Shown piece after piece: positions 1 through 5,665 of a DNA stretch of 6,845 nucleotides. The notes beneath the pieces were generated by a model. The model had not been told where the DNA came from. It did not search any database and saw only the letters and a program-made list of their open reading frames with translations. Made by a program: the position numbers and the translations under genes. Numbering within the stretch: position 1 is the stretch's first letter; each line of letters begins with the position of its first letter. Source of the DNA: an uncultured Lachnospiraceae bacterium (GTDB lineage Bacteria > Bacillota > Clostridia > Lachnospirales > Lachnospiraceae); the NCBI GenBank assembly GCA_910585465.1, contig CAJUEW010000050.1, positions 1-6,845 on the forward strand. The letters run 5' to 3'.

Positions 1-43
1 TTGACATTACAAATGAAAATCAATTTAGCTAAATATAATCAGG

Positions 44-151
44 TCAATGCACTAGGTCCGGATCTTTCGCCTTTGCCTGCTCCAGCAATTTTAAAATGCG
101 CTTTGCCCATGCGGGCTGTCCTGTCTTTCCCGTTGTCCCTGTTTTTCCCAT
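44..151 (-). CDS. small ORF with strong ribosome binding site (35 aa)
   Basis: AGGAGG (158-163) stands 6 nt before an ATG at 151 that opens a 35-codon frame: MGKTGTTGKTGQPAWAK followed by RILKLLEQAKAKDPDLVH, then TGA at 44-46. It is basic, with a helix-prone end. It begins 21 nt after the stop of the decayed gene upstream, so it once followed it in an operon. It may be a genuine micro-protein or a truncated remnant; no family is recognised. Confidence 0.35.
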   Translation of the reverse strand: MGKTGTTGKTGQPAWAKRILKLLEQAKAKDPDLVH

Positions 152-172
152 TTTTCTCCTCCTGTAAGCCGG

Positions 173-472
173 TCAGACTCTGCGTTCTGCCCATGCATCC
201 CAATCCTGCAGGGAATCCATTCCACTGGTTCCCCTTTTCCCTGTATCTGACGCGTAAAGCCCTCTACTTCCGAAAATACATTGCCCAGCAGTCCCACATC
301 ATTGAATCTTATAACCGGCAATTCTTTCTGCAGAGAATTACACAGAAAAGAATGAAAACCTGCAATCCACATCCAGCTTTTGGGCATCGAAAAGGCAGTT
401 TGCCGTTTCTGAAAACTCCCTGTACTGTTCTCCGTCAAGCCGCAGCTTCACCCAATCCTCTTTTTTCTTCAT
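173..472 (-). pseudogene. probable decayed small gene (44-aa N-terminus then disrupted frames)
   Basis: An ATG at 472 has GGAGG (480-484) 7 nt upstream and starts MKKKEDWVKLRLDGEQYREF, which looks like a real protein. The frame stops at TAA (338-340) after 44 codons. The same frame meets TGA once more and ends 'MDSLQDWDAWAERRV' at TGA 173-175. Between them, the neighbouring frame carries 'DVGLLGNVFSEVEGFTRQIQ', which is more protein-like. The pattern suggests an intact ORF of about 100 residues that has taken in stops and frameshifts. I do not recognise the family. A short 44-residue protein is the alternative. Confidence 0.35.
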
Positions 473-506
473 AGCGCATCCTCCATATATATATTGATTG
501 GTCTGC

Positions 507-1187
507 TTAATTGATTATCCCATCTACAAAGCCACGGTAGCCGCTTGCTTTGTTTCGCAAGCAGTAGTGCTCACATAGATATGTTTCCTGCCATCCATCA
601 TAATCTTTCCCTTCAAGAAAAGAGAAGAAGTCGTCTTTACTGTTCACCTTTAAGCAATCGTCTTTGTGACGGCAAAAACAGAGCATAAGGCCATAATCAT
701 CACTGCCATAGGGCGAATAATCAGAATATTGACAGGTAAAACAGCACTTTATGTAATAATCACTTTTAATCTGCCTGCAAATATCTCCTAATGCAGCTTC
801 AAACCACAAAGTTTTTTCTGCGCTTTTATAACGTATCCCATCTACTGAAAGTGAAAATTCCCGCACAATCACATCATCGGCATATACTCTTGTATCATCA
901 CACATTCGAATGCTATGTGGTTTTGACATATCTGGTTTGGTATATTTGAATGAGAGAAAAAGGACTCCAATAATGAGCTGCCCATCCCTTTTCCTGAAAA
1001 CATTTATTGGTATCTCAATTTCCAATTCATATCCCTGCAAATCATACAGGTATGGAGAAGTAAATTTTGAATTATGGCCTCCCCATTTCAGCAGAGAAAA
1101 TTTTTTGCCTGCTTCTTCACATTGCGTTTTGTCCTTGAGATGGAAGTCACTAAGGCTTGTGCCACATCGCTTGCGATTTTGACTCAT
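507..1187 (-). CDS. uncharacterised Cys-rich protein, DUF6304-like (226 aa)
   Basis: Cytoplasmic by appearance, with no signal peptide or membrane segment. The C-terminal half is distinctive: 'CQYSDYSPYGSDDYGLMLCF' (152-171), Cys148 and Cys149 just before it, Cys172, Cys178, and 'GWQETYLCEHYC' (198-209). The paired Cys/His could bind a metal or form a compact core. I associate this 'C.YSDYSPYG..D.G.M.C' signature with an uncharacterised family (I believe DUF6304) often found beside secreted-toxin genes. The family name is from memory and should be treated as tentative. The ATG at 1187 has AGGA only 3 nt upstream, a cramped site, but no better in-frame start is visible. It lies 39 bp behind the lipoprotein gene, so they probably form one unit. 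Confidence 0.75.
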   Translation of the reverse strand: MSQNRKRCGTSLSDFHLKDKTQCEEAGKKFSLLKWGGHNSKFTSPYLYDLQGYELEIEIPINVFRKRDGQLIIGVLFLSFKYTKPDMSKPHSIRMCDDTRVYADDVIVREFSLSVDGIRYKSAEKTLWFEAALGDICRQIKSDYYIKCCFTCQYSDYSPYGSDDYGLMLCFCRHKDDCLKVNSKDDFFSFLEGKDYDGWQETYLCEHYCLRNKASGYRGFVDGIIN

Positions 1188-1226
1188 TCGTCCTGGATAA
1201 TGAAGTCGTATTATGCTCTTACAAAT

Positions 1227-2027
1227 TTATTGAGGTGCGCCCATACTTAAAAACTCTTCAATTTCTTGTCTCAAATCTTCCACAGTATAAGTGCTGGCAT
1301 CAAACCCATCCAGGATAGCAAGTTCCTCATGGAAGATATAAACTTTATTTGCCTTCGCCTGCAGGAGCAGATTACATTCCAACTGATCTACGCTGTTCAG
1401 AAAATCATAAAGATATTCCGCATAAGTTTCCGTATCTAAATCATCCGTAAAGCGCAGAACTAATTTTACATATGCGCCGCTTTCTGAAAGAAACTGCTCC
1501 AGCTTGTCCTCGACTGTCCATAGTTTTTCCGTTTCCGGCATCTCCAAAGAAATACGCTGGTCAATTACATAATCCTTCGTTCCACATAATGTTAAGACCG
1601 GAGCCACAGCATCCTCTTCAAAATAGTAGATCGCATAATCATCCCTGACATCCTGATAGTCTGTTTGTGAAACAACTGCTGTCGCGATCTGTTCCGGGGC
1701 ATCTACCGGGGAAACTTCACAGGAGTAGGTTGCCCCGTGGAATGGCCCGTAGTTTTTCAGATTTTCCCTGCCTGCAACCGAAAACTCCATCCCATATTTC
1801 TCCTGCATCTGTGTCAACAGGTACTCCCGTGCTGATTCCAGATTATTTTCAAATGGGCCGTCTTGATACTCTGCATTTTGCAGATCATCAATGGCCTGCA
1901 TAATGTCATCTCCGTATTCGTCACTAAAATTATTCTGTGCATCACTGGCCTTATCCATCATTCCGCATCCTGTCAGCAGGAGCAGCAACAAGGACGCTGT
2001 AAAAACGCAAAATCTGGATTTTTTCAT
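1227..2027 (-). CDS. secreted lipoprotein of unknown function (266 aa)
   Basis: The N-terminus is a clear lipoprotein signal: MKKSR, a hydrophobic core rich in Leu, and the lipobox Leu18-Thr19-Gly20-Cys21. Cleavage before Cys21 would leave a lipid-anchored protein on the outer face of the membrane. The mature part is very acidic. It contains 'SAREYLLTQMQEKYGMEFSV' (65-84), a helix-then-strand opening I associate with lipoproteins near polymorphic toxin and immunity loci in Firmicutes. No enzymatic motif is visible. An immunity role at the cell surface is inferred from context only. The start is backed by AGCAGGTG (2032-2039) with a short spacer. The next gene begins 39 bp downstream, so the two are probably co-transcribed. 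Confidence 0.85.
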   Translation of the reverse strand: MKKSRFCVFTASLLLLLLTGCGMMDKASDAQNNFSDEYGDDIMQAIDDLQNAEYQDGPFENNLESAREYLLTQMQEKYGMEFSVAGRENLKNYGPFHGATYSCEVSPVDAPEQIATAVVSQTDYQDVRDDYAIYYFEEDAVAPVLTLCGTKDYVIDQRISLEMPETEKLWTVEDKLEQFLSESGAYVKLVLRFTDDLDTETYAEYLYDFLNSVDQLECNLLLQAKANKVYIFHEELAILDGFDASTYTVEDLRQEIEEFLSMGAPQ

Positions 2028-2162
2028 AACACACCTGCTTTCTTTTTCCTGTTCCTATGGTATATCAAGTACCACGCTGCGCCGCCTCGTCTGCGCTTTT
2101 GGCGCACTCGCCACGGGTGGGGAGTCCGCATTTTGAAAAAGCCTTTTTGATACCCTACACAA

Positions 2163-2281
2163 TCACAGCGGCGGCCACGCATACAGCCAGCCGGTGGGAG
2201 CGGACAGCATCACCAGGAGAACAAGGATGACACATACGATATTCCGCAGGATTTTGAGTAAGGGGAATGATTTTTTTTCAT
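2163..2281 (-). pseudogene. frameshifted small membrane peptide (39 aa if restored)
   Basis: An AAGGA ribosome binding site stands 8 nt before an ATG at 2279-2281, which is followed by exactly eight A. Read directly, the frame gives a 23-residue peptide ending in TGA. With one extra A (or two fewer), the frame becomes MKKKSFPLLK, then ILRNIVCVILVLLVML, then SAPTGWLYAWPPL, ending in TGA at 2163-2165. That is a basic start, one strong membrane segment and a short tail. The shifted frame looks far more protein-like than the literal one. It may be a decayed N-terminus of a larger membrane or exported protein, a phase-variable gene, or a peptide made by slippage on the A-run. A sequencing error in the homopolymer is also possible. 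Confidence 0.5.
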
Positions 2282-2325
2282 AGTTAAAATCCTTTTTTTC
2301 AACTTGTAAAATTCATCTATCCTAT

Positions 2326-2379
2326 ATAAACGGCACTAAATTTTTGCTCTCATAGAGCCTTGTCCCATGTGCCGTTTAT
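2326..2379. repeat. 11-bp perfect inverted repeat with nested hairpin
   Basis: ATAAACGGCAC (2326-2336) pairs perfectly with GTGCCGTTTAT (2369-2379). Within the 32-nt interval, GCTCT (2346-2350) and AGAGC (2354-2358) form a second stem with a 3-nt loop. The element begins about 24 nt past the SUKH stop codon. On the minus strand no U-run follows the stem. On the plus strand the stem is followed by 'CATATTTTTCT', so it could end antisense transcripts. It could also be a structured 3' end, a protein-binding operator, or the remnant of a small mobile element. Confidence 0.65.
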
Positions 2380-2402
2380 CATATTTTTCTGGCAATATAT
2401 AA

Positions 2403-3560
2403 TCACAAGATATATAAATTTCCGGTTTGCAGATAATGGTTAAAAGCCGCCAGCAATTCTTCATTCGCAGCTTTCGGCTTTTTCTGCAATACCCCGGTGA
2501 TCACTTCCATAAAATCAGCTCCGCTGCATAGAACGTATAACGGTTCTTTCTTTGCAGTAACAGGGCAAATACGTTCCCCGTCTTCTCCTTTTCGGGGAGG
2601 CTTATCCGCCTGGCAGTAATCGGACAGGCTAACCTTTGTTTTAGGAGTTTTCGTATAAAGATGATATTGACTTATTTCATCATCCCTTTCCTTGTCCTTT
2701 ATGCACAGCCGGGCTTCTTCAAACAGATATTCCAAACTGTCAAGGTCCAAAAAGATATGCTCCGCCTCATTGCGGTTGATCACGGACAGAGACATTTCCC
2801 CTTCGGCTGTGGAACCAACAAAAAGAGCGTTTCTGTCCTCATCGTAGCAGCAAAAGACCTTTCCGCTGCTGGCTTTGTATTTTTTGATGGCAGAATAATC
2901 AATGCCATACTTTTTCAGTACAGACTTACCTGCAACCCAGTCACCCTTTTTGAGATCAAAGTATTCTTCATACCTCCATCCCTTTGTTTCCAGTTCGTAT
3001 TCCGCGCTCTGGTAGTCTACGCAGGCAAGCGCCTCTATCAATACGTTCAGCAGAAAATCGGATAATTGTTCATGTTCCAGTTTCCACATTGAAAAACTGT
3101 CCGCGTTTTTGTGCCAGTACACAGGAGGATCGTCTTTTGGCAGATCTTCTATGCGGATGCCAAACTCGCCCATCCCACCTGCGTAATCACTGCCAATCAC
3201 AAGATAATTGTCAACCGCCTGGGACCATTCTTCTACCGGAAGCTGAAAAAGATCGTAGAGTGAGCGTTCATACCTGCCAGGACGCTTTGACCAACGGTTT
3301 TTGCGGTCGTCTATCATTTCCTGCAGCTGGTCATAAAATGTGCAGGGAATATGCGCAGACGTTTTATGCTCCATTTTCCCGGTCCAAAGATTGGATGTAC
3401 CCAAAAGCGGACAGTCCGCCATCAGCTCCATAAACTCTATGTAGGTTTTAGGCAGGCTTATCTGTTTCTCCAGCTTTATTTTTTCAAGCCATTCCCTATC
3501 TGTTGGCTGGTCATAACCCAGCAGCTTTAACATTTCGACAGCAGATAAGTCATATTTCAT
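2403..3560 (-). CDS. SMI1/KNR4 (SUKH) family protein with long C-terminal extension (385 aa)
   Basis: The N-terminal region of about 170 residues fits the SUKH fold: 'IKLEKQISLPKTYIEFMELM' (28-47) matches the typical 'LP..Y..F' opening helix, and 'YLVIGSDYAGGMGEFGIR' (119-136) matches the 'IG.D..G' strand-turn. SUKH proteins usually serve as immunity proteins against secreted toxins, so a cytoplasmic toxin-neutralising role is inferred. At 385 aa it is much longer than a single SUKH domain. Residues from about 180 onward form a mixed alpha/beta region I do not recognise, with 'GKVFCCYDEDRNALFVGST' (233-251) and 'ICPVTAKKEPLYVLCSGADF' (331-350) as landmarks. The start is supported by GGGAGGAA 5-7 nt upstream, inside the 18-bp gap to the SUKH-4-like gene. 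It ends just before an inverted repeat in the 3' spacer. Confidence 0.82.
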   Translation of the reverse strand: MKYDLSAVEMLKLLGYDQPTDREWLEKIKLEKQISLPKTYIEFMELMADCPLLGTSNLWTGKMEHKTSAHIPCTFYDQLQEMIDDRKNRWSKRPGRYERSLYDLFQLPVEEWSQAVDNYLVIGSDYAGGMGEFGIRIEDLPKDDPPVYWHKNADSFSMWKLEHEQLSDFLLNVLIEALACVDYQSAEYELETKGWRYEEYFDLKKGDWVAGKSVLKKYGIDYSAIKKYKASSGKVFCCYDEDRNALFVGSTAEGEMSLSVINRNEAEHIFLDLDSLEYLFEEARLCIKDKERDDEISQYHLYTKTPKTKVSLSDYCQADKPPRKGEDGERICPVTAKKEPLYVLCSGADFMEVITGVLQKKPKAANEELLAAFNHYLQTGNLYIL

Positions 3561-3567
3561 ATTCGTT

Positions 3568-3572
3568 CCTCC
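3568..3572 (-). promoter_or_regulatory. Shine-Dalgarno between the two SUKH genes
   Basis: GGAGG (within GGGAGGAA) lies 7 nt before the ATG at 3560 and fills the short gap after the TAA of the preceding gene. It confirms a two-gene operon. Confidence 0.75.
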
Positions 3573-3578
3573 CGTTAT

Positions 3579-4139
3579 TTATACAATGTCCGGCCCGCAC
3601 ATCCTGCGCCAGAAAAACTTTCTTTCGCGCATGGATTTTGAGTCAACTTCCTTCAGCTTCTTCAAAATCGGTTCATACATCTCTTCGTGTTCAAAAAGAC
3701 TGAATGCAGGATCAACCGCCACTTTTCTGGCGACCTCATCTCGAAAAGGCTGATAAAAAGACAGCCATAATCCCAGACAGTCAATAAACTGGCTAATGCT
3801 GTCATTCACTAAATAGAACATTGACGTTTCATATCCGTTTTCATTTATTATTTGAATTTGCTGAACTGATTGGGAATACAGGTTTATCGCCACCTCCCCC
3901 ATCATATCCAATGAACCAATTTGCAGATATTTATGCTGCAAATATGGGTACTGTTTTATCACTGGTGTACTTAAAAATGTAAGCGGTGCATTGGGAGTGA
4001 TTTCATAGCCTGCATGGAGCGGGAGCCCCACCTCTGTTAAAAATTCAAATGTTTCCTTGGGGAGGTTAAGCGGCTCTAAGGTTTCCTTTGGAAACGGAAT
4101 TAAAGATGCTCTATATTCTTTTGAAATTTCTATGGTCAT
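3579..4139 (-). CDS. SUKH-4-like immunity protein (186 aa)
   Basis: Resembles the SUKH-4 branch of the SMI1/KNR4 superfamily, small cytoplasmic proteins that bind and neutralise toxin domains of polymorphic toxin systems. Supporting stretches, numbered from the chosen Met, are 'LNLPKETFEFLTEVGLP' (24-40), 'YLQIGSLDMMGEVAINLYS' with its turn before a beta-strand (about 71-89), and 'SISQFIDCLGLWLSFY' near residue 120. An ATG 15 bases upstream (4154) would add MRGTD but has no ribosome binding site. The ATG at 4139 has AGAGG 7 nt upstream, so I choose it. Only 18 bp separate this gene from the next SUKH-like gene, so they are co-transcribed. There is no signal peptide or membrane segment. The SUKH family call is fairly safe; subfamily 4 is likely but not proven. 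Confidence 0.82.
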   Translation of the reverse strand: MTIEISKEYRASLIPFPKETLEPLNLPKETFEFLTEVGLPLHAGYEITPNAPLTFLSTPVIKQYPYLQHKYLQIGSLDMMGEVAINLYSQSVQQIQIINENGYETSMFYLVNDSISQFIDCLGLWLSFYQPFRDEVARKVAVDPAFSLFEHEEMYEPILKKLKEVDSKSMRERKFFWRRMCGPDIV

Positions 4140-4146
4140 ATCAGTA

Positions 4147-4151
4147 CCTCT
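4147..4151 (-). promoter_or_regulatory. ribosome binding site deciding the start of the SUKH-4-like gene
   Basis: AGAGG lies 7 nt upstream of the ATG at 4139 and directly downstream of the alternative ATG at 4154, which has no such site. It favours the shorter, 186-residue product. Confidence 0.65.
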
Positions 4152-4248
4152 CATAAATTGTGATCAGGCTGCTGATTATTCCTGCAGCACGTACCGGACA
4201 GGAAAAGAAAGTCCCGGCATCTGCAGAAAAAGAGAACGAACCATGCTT

Positions 4249-4800
4249 TTAAATATCCAGACTGGTGAAATCAATCTGTAAATCTGCATAAATGCCTACC
4301 GGAATACAGTCATGGAATGTATATGTTTCCAATTCAAAATGTTCCTGCTCCAAACGGTAAACAAAAATGCGTTCCTTGTAAGGGTCTACAATCCAGTATT
4401 CCCGGACTCCTGCGTTTGCGTATAAATTCAGCTTTAAAATATAGTCATGACTGGAATTGCCGGGAGAGACAATTTCAATAATCCAGTCGGGAGCTCCGGT
4501 ACAGCCACGGTCTGTAAGTTTGTTCCTGTCACAGATAACGCTTATGTCCGGCTCTACTATGGTTTTGTGGTCCTCCCTGAGCTTTACGGCGAACGGTGCT
4601 GGATAGACACGGAAGGAACCGCCTTTTGACTTGATATAATTGTTTATGACTGTGTGTAATTCGCCGAGTATTGTCTGATGGATTCTGGACGGCGCCGCCT
4701 GGCTATAAATCAGATTTCCCTCGATCAATTCTGCCCGGACATTTTCCGGCAGATTGTAATAATCATCTTCTGTATACAGTTTTTCCTGCACTAATGCCAT
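4249..4800 (-). CDS. Uma2 family protein (PD-(D/E)XK nuclease fold, DUF820)
   Basis: Full-length member (183 aa) of the Uma2/DUF820 family, which adopts a restriction-endonuclease-like fold. The expected landmarks are present: 'RAELIEGNLIY' (22-32, Glu27), 'VEPDISVICD' (82-91, Asp85), 'APDWIIEIVSPGN' (103-115, Glu109), Lys123 in 'ILKLNLYANAGV', and 'REYWIVDPY' (133-141). Asp85, Glu109 and a Lys downstream fit the metal-binding catalytic set, so activity is plausible. The cellular role of the family is poorly known, and nuclease action is inferred from the fold. The start is supported by a strong AAGGAGG (4809-4815) 8 nt before the ATG. The gene is followed after about 110 bp by the SUKH-like pair and could share their transcript, with a promoter in the preceding spacer. 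Confidence 0.9.
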   Translation of the reverse strand: MALVQEKLYTEDDYYNLPENVRAELIEGNLIYSQAAPSRIHQTILGELHTVINNYIKSKGGSFRVYPAPFAVKLREDHKTIVEPDISVICDRNKLTDRGCTGAPDWIIEIVSPGNSSHDYILKLNLYANAGVREYWIVDPYKERIFVYRLEQEHFELETYTFHDCIPVGIYADLQIDFTSLDI

Positions 4801-4808
4801 AATAAATT

Positions 4809-4815
4809 CCTCCTT
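4809..4815 (-). promoter_or_regulatory. strong Shine-Dalgarno of the Uma2 gene
   Basis: AAGGAGG with an 8-nt spacer to the ATG at 4800. It fixes the start of the Uma2 protein. Confidence 0.8.
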
Positions 4816-4983
4816 GTTCTGGGTTATGAACAGTTTTCGGTTAGGTTTAAGGTTTTCGGAACGGGTACAGAATAATTTCCCTCCTGCTCTGCCTTTGGCT
4901 TTTCAGCAGATCGGAAACAGGACGCTTGCCGATTTCTGGAATCTATTTCCCATCAGAGCCGGGGGACTGCTGCACTTCGAACA

Positions 4984-5000
4984 TCCGTGTTTGTCACGGA
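4984..5000. repeat. 6-bp perfect inverted repeat (hairpin)
   Basis: TCCGTG (4984-4989), a 5-nt loop and CACGGA (4995-5000) form a perfect stem 39 bases past the methyltransferase stop codon. No T-run follows on the minus strand, so it is not a standard intrinsic terminator. It may act as a weak 3' end or be part of the structured repeat around it. Confidence 0.45.
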
Positions 5001-5038
5001 ATCCGATGTTACAAGTCCTGACAACAACTCTAAAATCT

Positions 5039-5665
5039 CTATTGTCCAAAATCAGCACGCTTTTTTATCAGTACATTTAGCCACTTTTGATCTTGTCTGC
5101 TGATTCTCACATCATTAGTTATCCAGATCTTTTCTTCAGAAAACATGGAAGCCTTTTCCAGCGCTTTTCTGAATGATTTTTCAGTGAAATCAACAAAAAT
5201 CCTCTCTTCCACAACTCGTTCTTTATCTCCATATTTCCATGAGCAATAGCAGATACCCCCCGGTTTTAATGCGGTACCAATTGCTCGTAAAGTTTCTGTC
5301 TGATCATCCTTTGAAACATGCAGCAATGATGCGCACGCCCACACAGCATCAAATTCGTTAGAAAACTGAATGTCTTCTGCTTTCATTTTAAACACAGGTA
5401 TATTTACCAACGATCTTGTCTGCGCACACATTGAAGGCGAAGGATCCGCGGCCACAACATCATAACCTTTATTCGCAAAATAATTACTGTCCCTTCCGCT
5501 CCCGCAACCCAGATCAAGTATTCTACAACCAGGAACAAGAAGATCTTCAAAAGGCTTGTATAAGCCAGAGACATCTGCACCTATAGTGGACTCAATAAAT
5601 GCAGATGCATTTATTTCATAGTATTCTATTGTCTGATCTATATCATTTCCGCATTTATTTTCCAT
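5039..5665 (-). CDS. class I SAM-dependent methyltransferase (208 aa)
   Basis: Soluble Rossmann-fold methyltransferase that transfers a methyl group from S-adenosylmethionine; the acceptor is unknown. Visible motifs in order are: motif I 'ILDLGCGSGRDS' (49-60), the acidic end of strand 2 'VAADPSPSM' (71-79, Asp74), 'KAEDIQF' (95-101, Asp98), 'FDAVWACASLLHV' (105-117) and 'LKPGGICYCSWKYG' (133-146). The layout resembles TehB-like and other small-molecule or uncharacterised methyltransferases. There is no NPPY or DPPY motif, so it does not look like a classical DNA adenine or N4-cytosine methylase. The ATG at 5665 is preceded by AAGGAT (5673-5678) and lies inside the end of the HNH gene in another frame, giving translational coupling. 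The C-terminus ends 'RADFGQ' at the edge of a GC-richer intergenic block that may have replaced its original tail. Confidence 0.9.
   Translation of the reverse strand: MENKCGNDIDQTIEYYEINASAFIESTIGADVSGLYKPFEDLLVPGCRILDLGCGSGRDSNYFANKGYDVVAADPSPSMCAQTRSLVNIPVFKMKAEDIQFSNEFDAVWACASLLHVSKDDQTETLRAIGTALKPGGICYCSWKYGDKERVVEERIFVDFTEKSFRKALEKASMFSEEKIWITNDVRISRQDQKWLNVLIKKRADFGQ

Larger units (their letters stand above)
2028..2402. other. 375-bp intergenic region
   Basis: From the SUKH stop downward this holds the nested inverted repeat (2326-2379), the frameshifted membrane-peptide frame (2163-2281), and a GC-rich patch (about 2076-2130) with small hairpins such as TGCGC-CAAAA-GCGCA on the minus strand. 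A short AAAAAGGCTTTTT palindrome lies nearby. A promoter for the lipoprotein gene would be expected in the last 100 bases; 'GATATACCAT' near 2060 is the only -10-like string and it has no good -35. I see no tRNA or known riboswitch. Confidence 0.5.
4801..5038. other. GC-richer intergenic block, possible dispersed repeat
   Basis: These 238 bases separate the methyltransferase from the Uma2 gene and hold no gene with a start codon and ribosome binding site. The block is GC-richer than the flanking HNH-methyltransferase pair. On the minus strand a frame stays open from within the methyltransferase end to a TGA at 4903-4905. It encodes a Cys-rich string ('RTCNIGFRDKHG', 'CSKCSSPP') but has no start. 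This looks like the kind of recurring intergenic sequence seen in some Lachnospiraceae; that is inference. A perfect 6-bp hairpin lies at 4984-5000. I see no convincing sigma-A promoter for the Uma2 gene, although one would be expected here. Confidence 0.4.

Noticed and set aside
91..438. Minus-strand 115-codon frame as a complete gene
   Set aside because: It would start at TTG without a ribosome binding site. The nearby ATG at 472 with GGAGG is in another frame, so this is treated as part of a decayed gene.
1..474. Plus-strand open frame of 157 codons at the window start
   Set aside because: It begins at the window edge with TTG, has no visible ribosome binding site, low-complexity Pro/Phe/Ser-rich composition, and lies opposite better-supported minus-strand starts.
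2661..3433. Plus-strand frames opposite the long SUKH gene
   Set aside because: They are shadows of a well-supported minus-strand gene with a good start and family motifs.
4177..4245. Minus-strand 22-codon frame between Uma2 and the SUKH-4-like gene
   Set aside because: It has no ribosome binding site and no recognisable character; it is likely chance.
4984..5000. Intrinsic terminator after the methyltransferase
   Set aside because: The stem is perfect but short, and no U-run follows it on the minus strand.
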